In this document: positions 16,349 to 24,175 of the stretch, in pieces
Position numbering within the stretch: the stretch's first letter is position 1
How the letters are laid out: each line of letters opens with the position of its first letter
Assembly (NCBI GenBank): GCA_002316015.1
Contig: DCCS01000032.1
Span: 231,073 to 295,072, forward strand
Direction of reading: 5' to 3'
DNA length: 64,000 bases
Source of the DNA: Prevotellaceae bacterium UBA1075
GTDB taxonomy: Bacteria > Bacteroidota > Bacteroidia > Bacteroidales > Bacteroidaceae
Notes under the pieces: generated by a model
What the model saw: the letters and a program-made list of their open reading frames with translations, nothing else
Database searches by the model: none
What the model was told of the DNA's origin: nothing
Made by a program: the position numbers and the translations under genes

Positions 16349-17134
16349 ATGCTTCAAATGGAGAACGAACAGCAAGTACGCACAAAGCCCGTGTTCATCG
16401 CAGGCCCGTGCGTGATAGAGAGTCAGCAGTTGCTCTGTACCGTGGCCGCTGAATTGTGCCGCCTGAGGGACACGCTTGGCCTGGACATATACTTCAAGGC
16501 ATCCTTTGACAAGGCCAACCGCACCAGCCTTCATTCCTTCCGTGGCCCCGGACTTGAGAGGGGGCTTGCCATGCTGCGGGAGGTAAAGGAGAAGTTCCAC
16601 CTGCCCATACTGACAGACATACACGAGAGCTGGCAAGCAAGTCCTGCCGCAGAGGTGGCGGATGTGCTGCAGATCCCAGCCTTCCTGTGCCGGCAGACTG
16701 ACCTGCTGGTCTCTGCCGCCAAGACGGGACGCACGGTGAACATCAAGAAGGCGCAGTTCCTCAGTGGCGCGGATATGCGGTATCCGGTACAGAAATGCCG
16801 TGAGAGTGGATGCCAGGACGTTTGGCTCACGGAGCGCGGCAACGCCTTCGGGTACAACAACCTGGTGGTCGATTTCCGCAATATCCCCGACATGCTGCAA
16901 TACACCCCACGCGTCATCATGGATTGCACCCACAGCGTGCAAAGGCCGGGAGCGGCAGGCGGGAAGACTGGAGGGGACCGTAAGTTTGTCCCGTCCATGG
17001 CACTCGCGGCCAAAGCCTTCGGTGCCACGGGGTATTTCTTCGAGGTCCATCCCGCCCCGGACAACGCCCTCAGCGACGGCCCAAACATGCTCCGGCTGGC
17101 CGACTTTGAGACTGTAGTCAAGTCACTCATTTAA
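16349..17134 (+). CDS. kdsA: 3-deoxy-8-phosphooctulonate synthase
   Basis: Condenses phosphoenolpyruvate with arabinose 5-phosphate to Kdo-8-phosphate for the LPS inner core; cytosolic. At 261 residues it is slightly short of the E. coli enzyme (284). Typical blocks: FIAGPCVIES near the N-terminus, KASFDKANRTS, LTDIHE, FLCRQTDLL and the C-terminal FFEVHPAPDNALSDGPN. The Cys in GPCVIES is the residue that binds the metal in metal-dependent KdsA enzymes, so this is likely the metal-dependent class. The start is either ATG 16349 or ATG 16358. The next gene, kdsD, makes its substrate. Confidence 0.95.
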   Translation: MLQMENEQQVRTKPVFIAGPCVIESQQLLCTVAAELCRLRDTLGLDIYFKASFDKANRTSLHSFRGPGLERGLAMLREVKEKFHLPILTDIHESWQASPAAEVADVLQIPAFLCRQTDLLVSAAKTGRTVNIKKAQFLSGADMRYPVQKCRESGCQDVWLTERGNAFGYNNLVVDFRNIPDMLQYTPRVIMDCTHSVQRPGAAGGKTGGDRKFVPSMALAAKAFGATGYFFEVHPAPDNALSDGPNMLRLADFETVVKSLI

Positions 17135-17223
17135 CAGACAGAGAGCACTTGGCCTGGGACATCTGGCTGCCAGATGCCCAGGGTATACGCGGCCAAGTCA
17201 CGACTAAACACCACAAGACAGAA

Positions 17224-18174
17224 ATGAGCCAATACACAGATATAGCCAAGCGTTGCCTCAAGGACGAGGCACAGGCCGTACTCATGCAGGTCGAACACCT
17301 GGACGAAAACTTCGACAAAGTGGTCAATCTCATCTTGGGATGCCATGGAAAAGTCATTATAACAGGCGTTGGGAAAAGCGGCCATATTGGAGCAAAGATC
17401 GCGGCCACGCTCAGCAGCACTGGCACTCCGTCGTTCTTCATCAGCCCGCTTGACGTGTTCCATGGGGACTTGGGGGTAATGACCGCCGACGATGTGGTGA
17501 TTGCCATCAGCAACAGCGGCCAGACCGATGAACTGCTCCGCTTCGTACCCTACCTGCTCGAAAGCAAGATTCCCCTGGTGGGCATATCGGGAAACCCCGA
17601 TTCCCTGCTGGCCAAGTACGCCACCTACCACATACGCGTGACGGTGAGCGGTGAGGCGTGTCCGCTCAATCTCGCGCCCACCAGCAGCACTACTGCCACG
17701 CTGGCCATGGGTGACGCGCTGGCTTGTGCACTGATGGAGGCGCGTGACTTCAAGAAGAGGGACTTTGCGCGCTTCCATCCTGGAGGCCGTCTGGGACACA
17801 GCCTTCTGCTCTCGGCCCGTGATGTGATGCGCACCAACGACCTGCCCGTGATACCCCGTGACACCAGGCTGGGTGAGGCGCTCCTGCGCATGAGCCACGG
17901 CAAACTGGGGCTGGCAGTCATCGTGGAGGACGGGCAAGTGCGGGGCATACTGACCGACGGGGACGTGCGGCGCGCCATGGAAAGGCTCCAGGACAAGTTC
18001 TTCAGCGTGCCCGTGTGCGAGGTGATGACCAAGTCCCCCGTGTGCGTCAGTCCCGACATCAAGGTCAACCAGATTACCGACCTGCTGGGCGAGAAGAAGA
18101 TACATGCCGTGATGGTGGTGGACGAGCGCAAGCGGCTGCTGGGCATCGTGGACAACTTCCGCTGCATGATTTGA
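17224..18174 (+). CDS. kdsD: Arabinose-5-phosphate isomerase (KpsF/GutQ family)
   Basis: Converts ribulose 5-phosphate to arabinose 5-phosphate, the first step of Kdo synthesis. The 316-residue protein has an N-terminal SIS domain (about 30-180, with ITGVGKSGHIGAKIAATLSSTG and AISNSGQTDEL) and two CBS domains in the C-terminal part (MRTNDLPVIPRDT and VMTKSPVCVSPDIK regions). I chose the ATG at 17224; the upstream in-frame TTG at 17149 would add 25 unrelated residues. It follows kdsA by 89 bases and is six bases from the next start. The pair kdsA-kdsD on one transcript supports the assignment over GutQ-like roles. Confidence 0.92.
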   Translation: MSQYTDIAKRCLKDEAQAVLMQVEHLDENFDKVVNLILGCHGKVIITGVGKSGHIGAKIAATLSSTGTPSFFISPLDVFHGDLGVMTADDVVIAISNSGQTDELLRFVPYLLESKIPLVGISGNPDSLLAKYATYHIRVTVSGEACPLNLAPTSSTTATLAMGDALACALMEARDFKKRDFARFHPGGRLGHSLLLSARDVMRTNDLPVIPRDTRLGEALLRMSHGKLGLAVIVEDGQVRGILTDGDVRRAMERLQDKFFSVPVCEVMTKSPVCVSPDIKVNQITDLLGEKKIHAVMVVDERKRLLGIVDNFRCMI

Positions 18175-18180
18175 CCGCCG

Positions 18181-19407
18181 ATGAGGTATTGCACACTTGC
18201 CGCGCTCCTGTGCCTGCTTATGCCAACCTGCATGAGGTCACAGGACAGTGACAGCATCGTGATGGAAATCTTCAGGCAGAAGGGCTTACCCTTCTACGAA
18301 GACAACGAGGTGACACTGCTTCCCGCAGGGCGTGAGAAGTACGACGACCTGTTCCAATGCGTGCGCGGGGCAAGACGGTTCATACACATGGACTACTTCA
18401 AGTTCCAGCAGGACAGCATCTGCAGGGCACTTTTCGACATCCTTTCGGACAAAGCGCGCAAGGGGGTGGAAGTGCGTGTCGTGTATGACAGCTTCGGCAA
18501 CCGCTACAGCAACCTTCCCCTGCGCAAGTCGTACCTGGACTCCCTGCGCGCATCGGGCATGCAGATTGTGGAGTTTGACCGTGTGCGCTTTCCCTGGATC
18601 AACCACCTGTGGCACCGCAACCACCACAAGATTGCCGTCATCGACGGGCTGTACGCCTACACGGGCGGCATGAACGTGGCCGACTACTATCTGCACGGCA
18701 AGCCGCGCGTGGGTACGTGGAGGGACATGCACATGAAGGTTAGGGGGCCGATGGTGGCGGGTTACGAGCGTGTGTTTGAGGACATGTGGTGGCGCGCGGC
18801 CAAGACACGGCTCGACTCCACATTGTACACCGCCCCCTCCGTAGCGGTTGGCCGTTCCGTCATGGCCATGGTGGAGCGTGTCCCGCGCAAGAGTGCCAAA
18901 GCCATACGCGAGGCCTATTGCATCAGCATTGACAACGCGCGGAACGTGGTGCAGATAGTGAACCCCTATGCCACGCTGGTCAAAAGCATACGCAAGTCAC
19001 TGGAGCACGCAATCAGACGCGGTGTAAGAGTCCAGATAATGGCCTCAGCCAAAGGAGACGGCCCGGTGACTCCCGATGTTGTGGGACAGGAGATGCACAA
19101 GCTGATGCTGAAGGGCGCCGAGGTGTATTATTACGATGGAGGATTCCACCACAGCAAGGTGATGATGGTGGACGGGCTCTTCTGCACCGTGGGGACGGCC
19201 AACCTCGATGCGCGCTCTCTCCGCTTCGACTATGAGGTGAACGCGTTTATCTTTGACCGTGAGGTCACCGCCCAGTTGCAGGACATCTTCTACCGCGACA
19301 TACACGACCATTGTGTTCTGCTCACACAGGAAAACTGGAAGCACCGGTTCCCCTTGAGGAAGCGAGTCTCGGGGCGTGTGTTCAGTTCCATCAAGGGGTT
19401 CCTGTAA
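18181..19407 (+). CDS. Phospholipase D-like / cardiolipin synthase family protein
   Basis: Two HKD catalytic motifs, HHKIAVIDG in the first half and HHSKVMMVDG in the second, place the 408-residue protein among phospholipase D-type cardiolipin synthases. The N-terminus (MRYCTLAALLCLLMPTCMRSQD) looks like an export signal, possibly a lipoprotein one, instead of the double membrane anchor of E. coli ClsA. That would put the enzyme in the envelope. It follows kdsD by six bases and directly abuts a small gene downstream. A nuclease role is less likely but cannot be excluded. Confidence 0.85.
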   Translation: MRYCTLAALLCLLMPTCMRSQDSDSIVMEIFRQKGLPFYEDNEVTLLPAGREKYDDLFQCVRGARRFIHMDYFKFQQDSICRALFDILSDKARKGVEVRVVYDSFGNRYSNLPLRKSYLDSLRASGMQIVEFDRVRFPWINHLWHRNHHKIAVIDGLYAYTGGMNVADYYLHGKPRVGTWRDMHMKVRGPMVAGYERVFEDMWWRAAKTRLDSTLYTAPSVAVGRSVMAMVERVPRKSAKAIREAYCISIDNARNVVQIVNPYATLVKSIRKSLEHAIRRGVRVQIMASAKGDGPVTPDVVGQEMHKLMLKGAEVYYYDGGFHHSKVMMVDGLFCTVGTANLDARSLRFDYEVNAFIFDREVTAQLQDIFYRDIHDHCVLLTQENWKHRFPLRKRVSGRVFSSIKGFL

Positions 19408-19620
19408 ATGCGTATGACACTGCCCGAAGCCATCACCTATGCCCTGGTACAGCGCAACGGAGGCATGACCACCGGCCAGGTCGCGCTGGCAATCAACCGC
19501 AACCACTGGCATGTGCGCAAGGACGGGAAGCCCGTGACCCCTGCACAGATATACGCGGCCATCAAGCGATACCCCAGCCAGTTCTGCAAGGCAGAGGGCC
19601 GTGTCATGCTGCTCATATAG
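19408..19620 (+). CDS. Small winged-helix-like protein (HARE-HTH type), 70 aa
   Basis: The ATG follows the stop of the phospholipase D gene with no spacing, so the two are coupled. The 70-residue sequence LPEAITYALVQRNGGMTTGQ followed by VALAINRN and DGKPVTPAQIYAAIKRYPSQF resembles HARE-HTH domains (a winged helix in which the DGKPVTPAQI stretch leads into the recognition helix). I infer nucleic-acid binding, with no evidence for a target. A strong hairpin terminator follows at 19648. Confidence 0.7.
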   Translation: MRMTLPEAITYALVQRNGGMTTGQVALAINRNHWHVRKDGKPVTPAQIYAAIKRYPSQFCKAEGRVMLLI

Positions 19621-19647
19621 CCCATCAGCCCCCGCCCACCTATACAT

Positions 19648-19686
19648 GCGGCGGGAACAGGCGCAATGTGCGCCCGTTCCCGCCGC
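19648..19686. terminator. Bidirectional terminator hairpin
   Basis: Arms GCGGCGGGAAC and GTTCCCGCCGC with an inner GGCGC/GCGCC stem and a five-base loop. It lies between two genes ending face to face (19620 and 19713). Confidence 0.75.
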
Positions 19687-19712
19687 TGCGGTTCAGTCCC
19701 GCCCGTTGTGGC

Positions 19713-20579
19713 TCAGAACTCCAGGTCAGCCCAATGTGGGTTGTGGTCAGACATCTGGCGCTTGGGGTTCTCGCGCTCGATATGGCTCTGCAGCACCTTT
19801 ATGTTCGGGGTCACGAAGATGAAATCTATCTTTTTGGCCTTCAATGGGGATATGCGGCAGAAGTCCTGGAAGGTGTAGGGAACGCCGCTGTGGTGAGCCG
19901 TCATGTGGTAGGCGTCGTTCATCTTGAACTCCGAGTCCACCATCGTCTTGTATGCCTCATCGTCCTCCGTGATGTTGAAGTCGCCCGTCACCACGGCTGG
20001 CCGGTTGCCCACAATGCTCTGTATCTTGCTCATGATCAGTTTTGCGCTTTCCTTGCGTGCCACCACACCCACATGGTCGTAGTGCGTGTTGATGGCCATG
20101 AACACCTTTCCGGTGGCCTTATCCCTGAGTTTCACATAACTGGCCACACGCTCCAGGGCCGCGTCCCAGCCCTTTGAGCCAGGCACATCGGGGGTCTCGC
20201 TCAGCCAGAAGTTTCCCTTCTCAAGAGGCTCGTACTTGTCTTTCCGGAAGAACACGGGGGTGAACTCACCCTTCTCCTTGCCGTCCGTGCGTCCCACGCC
20301 CACATAGTCATAGTCCTTCAGACGCTCGCGCAGGTCCTGCAGCTGCCTGCTGGTCACCTCCTGCATGCCCACCACGTCAATATGGTTGTCGAGCACATAC
20401 TTCGCCACGTTGTCCTTGCGGGCGTCCCACCCGCAGCCTATCTTCTCGTCCGCGCCTGATATGCAGCGCACATTGAACGTGCACCAGCGCACCCTGACGG
20501 GCTCCTCCACCTTTTCCTTTGCCCCTCCGAGCATGGGCAGCAGCACAGCCGCCAATGCCACCAAGTACTTTCTCATCAT
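19713..20579 (-). CDS. Exported endonuclease/exonuclease/phosphatase (EEP) family protein
   Basis: Metal-dependent phosphodiesterase or phosphatase of the DNase I-like EEP fold, 288 residues. A signal peptide is visible (MMRKYLVALAAVLLPMLGGAK). Catalytic motifs follow in order: TFNVRC, GMQEV with the metal-binding Glu, NTHYDHVG, VTGDFNIT, and SDHNPHWADL with the final Asp-His pair. Bacteroidales carry many secreted members of unknown substrate. It lies 51 bases after the GH78 gene on the same strand, so the two may act together on a glycan or phospho-glycan. Confidence 0.88.
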   Translation of the reverse strand: MMRKYLVALAAVLLPMLGGAKEKVEEPVRVRWCTFNVRCISGADEKIGCGWDARKDNVAKYVLDNHIDVVGMQEVTSRQLQDLRERLKDYDYVGVGRTDGKEKGEFTPVFFRKDKYEPLEKGNFWLSETPDVPGSKGWDAALERVASYVKLRDKATGKVFMAINTHYDHVGVVARKESAKLIMSKIQSIVGNRPAVVTGDFNITEDDEAYKTMVDSEFKMNDAYHMTAHHSGVPYTFQDFCRISPLKAKKIDFIFVTPNIKVLQSHIERENPKRQMSDHNPHWADLEF

Positions 20580-20630
20580 ATTTCCCTCCTTTGTTAAGTT
20601 GTTATACCAAGCCTGTCTGTCATTCTCACG

Positions 20631-22880
20631 TCATTTGCTTACCTTGAACTTGTATTTGCCCGCCGGCAGCAGCAGGCACACGCGCCCCGCCTTCTGCGCC
20701 CCGCTCTCCAGGCACAGGTAGCGCGCGGCACCCTTCACTTGTGCCGCATCCCCGCAAGGCAGGTACAGATAAGCCTCGGTGCCCTGCGGCACTGTGAGTG
20801 TATATACATCCGCCTTCTCGCCCAACCTGAATGCGCTCTTTATCATGCCGCGCACGGTGGGGATGGTGATGTGGGCTTTCTGGAACCGTACAGGAGAAGG
20901 GCACACGGCAAACTTCCTCCAGCCCGGCTCCGTCACGCTCACGCCCATCAGGTATTGGGCGATGACGGTGAGCGGGCCGCCGCTCCAGGCATGGTTGGTG
21001 GTGCCGCCGCCGAATCCGTTGACTCCCTCGAGCCATCCCTCGTAGAGGGTGCTGTGTACCGAGTCCGTCACCATGGCATGGTAGCGCTCATGCGCGCGCT
21101 CCATGGCATACTCGCCATCGCCCATCTGGAACAGTGCTTCCATCACGTATTTCTCCATGTAGGGGCTGGCATGCTTCTGTGTGCGCAGCAGCCGTCCGAT
21201 GGCTGGGTACTTGTCGGCATCGGCGATGCCGCTGATGACAGCCAGGGCCTGCACGCGGTCGTCGGTGTCACCCGTGAAGGTGGGATGGCGGTAAGCCTTG
21301 CCTGTCCAGCACGCGTTGTATCCCCGCTTCACCCCGGCCATTGTCTGGCGAAACCTCGACGCGTCACCCGGTTTGTCCAGCAGCTCCGCCATGCGTGACG
21401 CGGCGTCCAGGGCCATATAGTGCCAACCGGCGTAGATGAGGCGCATGTCGCGGTTGTCGCCCCAGTCGCCCCAGTCCCAGGCTCCATGCCGCTCGGCTGT
21501 AAGCCCGCCCGGCTCGGTCTTCCACACATCCAGGTAGCGGCACACGGCGGGATAGACCCGCGCGATGGTGGCCGTGTCGGCTGTGTTCATATAGTAGTTC
21601 CAGAAGCCATACAGCCCCACGCTGGCCAGCATCTGCGCGGGCAGCTCCGAGTCATAATTGCCAGGGATGGGACTGTGGATGATGCCCTTGTCGTTCTGGA
21701 AGGCACACAGTTCCAGCATTCCCTTGCGCATGATGTCATGCACGCGCGTGCTGTAGGTGTAGAAGCACTCGCCCATCAGCACGGTGACATCCCCCCACCA
21801 CTGCGCCCGCTCGCGGTCGGGGCAGTCGAAGTAAGTGTCGCGCATGTTGACATAGAGCGTGCGCAGCCCCTTCTGCCAGAAGCGGTTGAAGTAGGCATCG
21901 TCACACAGGAACTCCCCCTCGGGCAATCCGTCATATCCGCTCTCGCGATACCGCACCCTGGCCACCTTCAGGCCATGAGGCACTATCACATGCAGCACAT
22001 CGCCATTCATCCAGCCCAGCGACTCATAAGCCTGCTTGCCCTGGCGCGTCACATACTCGGCACGCACGCCCCATTCGCTGCCTCCCTGTATGTGGTCGGT
22101 CTGCAGGCGTATGAGGCTGCCCCCTTGGGGGTCGTCCACCTCAATGTACGGGGTGAGCTGCATGTTGTAGGGCAGGCGTGCGACGAGCGTGTCCTCCCGC
22201 CCGCCCTCATGGAGCGCGCACTTGGCGTCCTTCAGCCCGAAGTCGCGGAAGAGCGGGATGGGCCGCTCGTGCAGCTTGTTCCACGGAGCGTCGCCCGGCC
22301 GCCCTATCTCGCGGCTGGCCGTGTAGGGCTTGCCGGCATTGGCCTCCGCCACACGCGCGTCATAGTGTATGCTGCTCTCGCTCAGTCGCCCGTTGGGCAC
22401 AGGCTCGCCACATGCCGTATATTCCTCCAACAGGCGGCTCTCCCACATGCCGGAGGAGAAAAGCCCGATGGCGGGGGCCGAGAACAGGAGTCCCATCCTG
22501 CCACTGTCAATGTGGCTGAACCCCGTCTTGCCGAAGTGCCACACGAGCAGCTCCACACGGTTGGCTCCCTTGCGCAGGTAGGGGCGCAGGTCCAGGCGGT
22601 CGTAATAGGAGTCGGTGGGGTTCGGGCCGCGCTTCAGACCGCCCTCAAACACCACCTGCTTGCCGTTGACATACAGCCAGTACTTGCTGTCCACACAGAT
22701 GCTGCACTCCACCCTGTCTGGCAGCGAAGACAGGCTCACGTCACGCCGGAAGCGCACCCAGGAGTTGGGCGCGTCGGCATTTCCCTCGCCCGCTGTTATC
22801 CAGCGGGCATTACCCCATTGGGCAGACACCGGTGCTGCGGACAATGCCAGGGCCAGAGCCAGGAAGACAAATTTCCTCAT
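20631..22880 (-). CDS. Exported alpha-L-rhamnosidase-like glycoside hydrolase (GH78)
   Basis: Predicted inverting hydrolase of terminal alpha-L-rhamnose, or a related sugar, in the periplasm or on the surface. The 749-residue protein has a signal peptide (1 to about 20), an N-terminal beta-sandwich part, and the GH78 (alpha/alpha)6 barrel with YFDCPDRERAQWWGDV as the family signature, where Asp and Glu act in catalysis. AWDWGDWGDN and the closing ThrAsn-His region (GGGTTNHAWSGGP) also match. It is first of a two-gene minus-strand unit with the EEP protein and has a TAACTTTG promoter at 22940. Confidence 0.88.
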   Translation of the reverse strand: MRKFVFLALALALSAAPVSAQWGNARWITAGEGNADAPNSWVRFRRDVSLSSLPDRVECSICVDSKYWLYVNGKQVVFEGGLKRGPNPTDSYYDRLDLRPYLRKGANRVELLVWHFGKTGFSHIDSGRMGLLFSAPAIGLFSSGMWESRLLEEYTACGEPVPNGRLSESSIHYDARVAEANAGKPYTASREIGRPGDAPWNKLHERPIPLFRDFGLKDAKCALHEGGREDTLVARLPYNMQLTPYIEVDDPQGGSLIRLQTDHIQGGSEWGVRAEYVTRQGKQAYESLGWMNGDVLHVIVPHGLKVARVRYRESGYDGLPEGEFLCDDAYFNRFWQKGLRTLYVNMRDTYFDCPDRERAQWWGDVTVLMGECFYTYSTRVHDIMRKGMLELCAFQNDKGIIHSPIPGNYDSELPAQMLASVGLYGFWNYYMNTADTATIARVYPAVCRYLDVWKTEPGGLTAERHGAWDWGDWGDNRDMRLIYAGWHYMALDAASRMAELLDKPGDASRFRQTMAGVKRGYNACWTGKAYRHPTFTGDTDDRVQALAVISGIADADKYPAIGRLLRTQKHASPYMEKYVMEALFQMGDGEYAMERAHERYHAMVTDSVHSTLYEGWLEGVNGFGGGTTNHAWSGGPLTVIAQYLMGVSVTEPGWRKFAVCPSPVRFQKAHITIPTVRGMIKSAFRLGEKADVYTLTVPQGTEAYLYLPCGDAAQVKGAARYLCLESGAQKAGRVCLLLPAGKYKFKVSK

Positions 22881-22939
22881 ATAAGCGATAATATTGGTTA
22901 CTACTTGCGTGTGGAGTCTCCATGACTCCTACGACTTCC

Positions 22940-22947
22940 CAAAGTTA
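22940..22947 (-). promoter_or_regulatory. Bacteroidales promoter (TAACTTTG) for the GH78 gene
   Basis: The complement matches TAnnTTTG exactly; the leader to the ATG at 22880 is about 55 nt. Confidence 0.55.
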
Positions 22948-23022
22948 CGAAAAATCGGGCAAACAGGACGGAAATTGTGAATGAAGTCGGGGAAACGGGT
23001 ATGACTTTCGACACAAAACGCA

Positions 23023-23030
23023 TAAATTTG
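23023..23030 (+). promoter_or_regulatory. Bacteroidales promoter (TAAATTTG) for the LOG-family gene
   Basis: Exact TAnnTTTG element 20 nt before the ATG at 23051. Confidence 0.6.
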
Positions 23031-23050
23031 CATCACGGACAAACGGAAAA

Positions 23051-24175
23051 ATGAGCGAGAACTACACACAGATAAAGGATGACTGGGAAGTGGCGCGCGT
23101 GCTGCACCAGGAGCAGGGGGAGATACGCAGGTACGCCTTTCAGAGCGTGAACCTGACCGCCGAGACCAAACTGGCCATGAGCCACACTTACAGGGACTGC
23201 ATCTTCATAGGGTGCACTATTCCGCAGGGGATGAAGCGGCTCTCGAGGGACTGCCTCTTCCTGCCCGACATGGGCGAGACATTCCATTACCGCAACCACC
23301 TGTACACGCCCGAGGAACTCTACGAGGGCTACCGTCCCGATGACCCGCAAAGTTATCAGACGTGCTATGACGGGCGTGTCTACCGGCACTACATGAAGAT
23401 GGGGAAGCAGGCGAGCGACATCAAGGAGACCCTGGCACGCTCGCTGCACGACCACAGCATCAGCGATTGCCTGCGCGAGACGCTCTCGCACTACAACGAG
23501 CACAGGCTGGTGGGCGTGATGGGCGGGCACGGGCTCAAGCGCGGCGACGACATCTACCTCAGGGTGGCCATGCTGAGCAAGCACCTCACCGAACAGGGGT
23601 TCCTGATGATTACCGGCGGCGGCCCCGGGGCCATGGAGGCGACGCACCTGGGAGCCTGGATGGCCGGACGTCCTGACCAGGAACTGCGCGCGGCGCACGC
23701 CATTATGAACCGCGCGCAAAGATATACCGACGAGGGATGGCTGGAGACGGCATGGGAGGTACACGAGAAGTTCCCCCAGCGCGACTATGACAGCCTGGGT
23801 GTCCCCACCTGGCTGTACGGGCACGAGCCCTCCACGCCGCTGGCCACCATGATAGCCAAGTACTTTGACAACAGCATACGCGAGGACGGTATCCTCTCCA
23901 TCGCGCGCGGCGGCATCATCTACACGCCCGGAAGCGCGGGCACGCTGCAGGAAATCTTCCAGGAGGCGGTGCAGAACCACTACCTCACCTTCGGCTACGC
24001 CAGCCCGATGATATTCATGGGCAGGGACTTCTGGACGCGCGAGATACCCATCTGGCCGCTGCTGATGTACATGGTGGAGCGTGGCAAGTACCAGAACCTG
24101 ATATTGTGCCTGACGGACAGCGAGAGTGAGATTGCCAGCACGCTCAGCGGCTCATCCGCAAAGCCTCGGCAGTAG
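23051..24175 (+). CDS. LOG-family Rossmann-fold nucleotide-binding protein with long N-terminal domain
   Basis: The C-terminal 220 residues carry the LOG (lysine decarboxylase-like) fold: GVMGGHGLKRG, MITGGGPGAMEATHLGAW and PGSAGTLQEIFQEAV, the last being a variant of PGGxGTxxE with Ser in place of the second Gly. LOG enzymes cleave cytokinin or AMP-type nucleotides at the ribose-phosphate. The first 150 residues (YTQIKDDWEVARVL, SHTYRDCIFIGCTIPQG) form a domain I do not recognise, making the 374-residue protein nearly twice the usual length. Its 3' end overlaps the amidase gene on the other strand by 32 bases. Confidence 0.8.
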   Translation: MSENYTQIKDDWEVARVLHQEQGEIRRYAFQSVNLTAETKLAMSHTYRDCIFIGCTIPQGMKRLSRDCLFLPDMGETFHYRNHLYTPEELYEGYRPDDPQSYQTCYDGRVYRHYMKMGKQASDIKETLARSLHDHSISDCLRETLSHYNEHRLVGVMGGHGLKRGDDIYLRVAMLSKHLTEQGFLMITGGGPGAMEATHLGAWMAGRPDQELRAAHAIMNRAQRYTDEGWLETAWEVHEKFPQRDYDSLGVPTWLYGHEPSTPLATMIAKYFDNSIREDGILSIARGGIIYTPGSAGTLQEIFQEAVQNHYLTFGYASPMIFMGRDFWTREIPIWPLLMYMVERGKYQNLILCLTDSESEIASTLSGSSAKPRQ

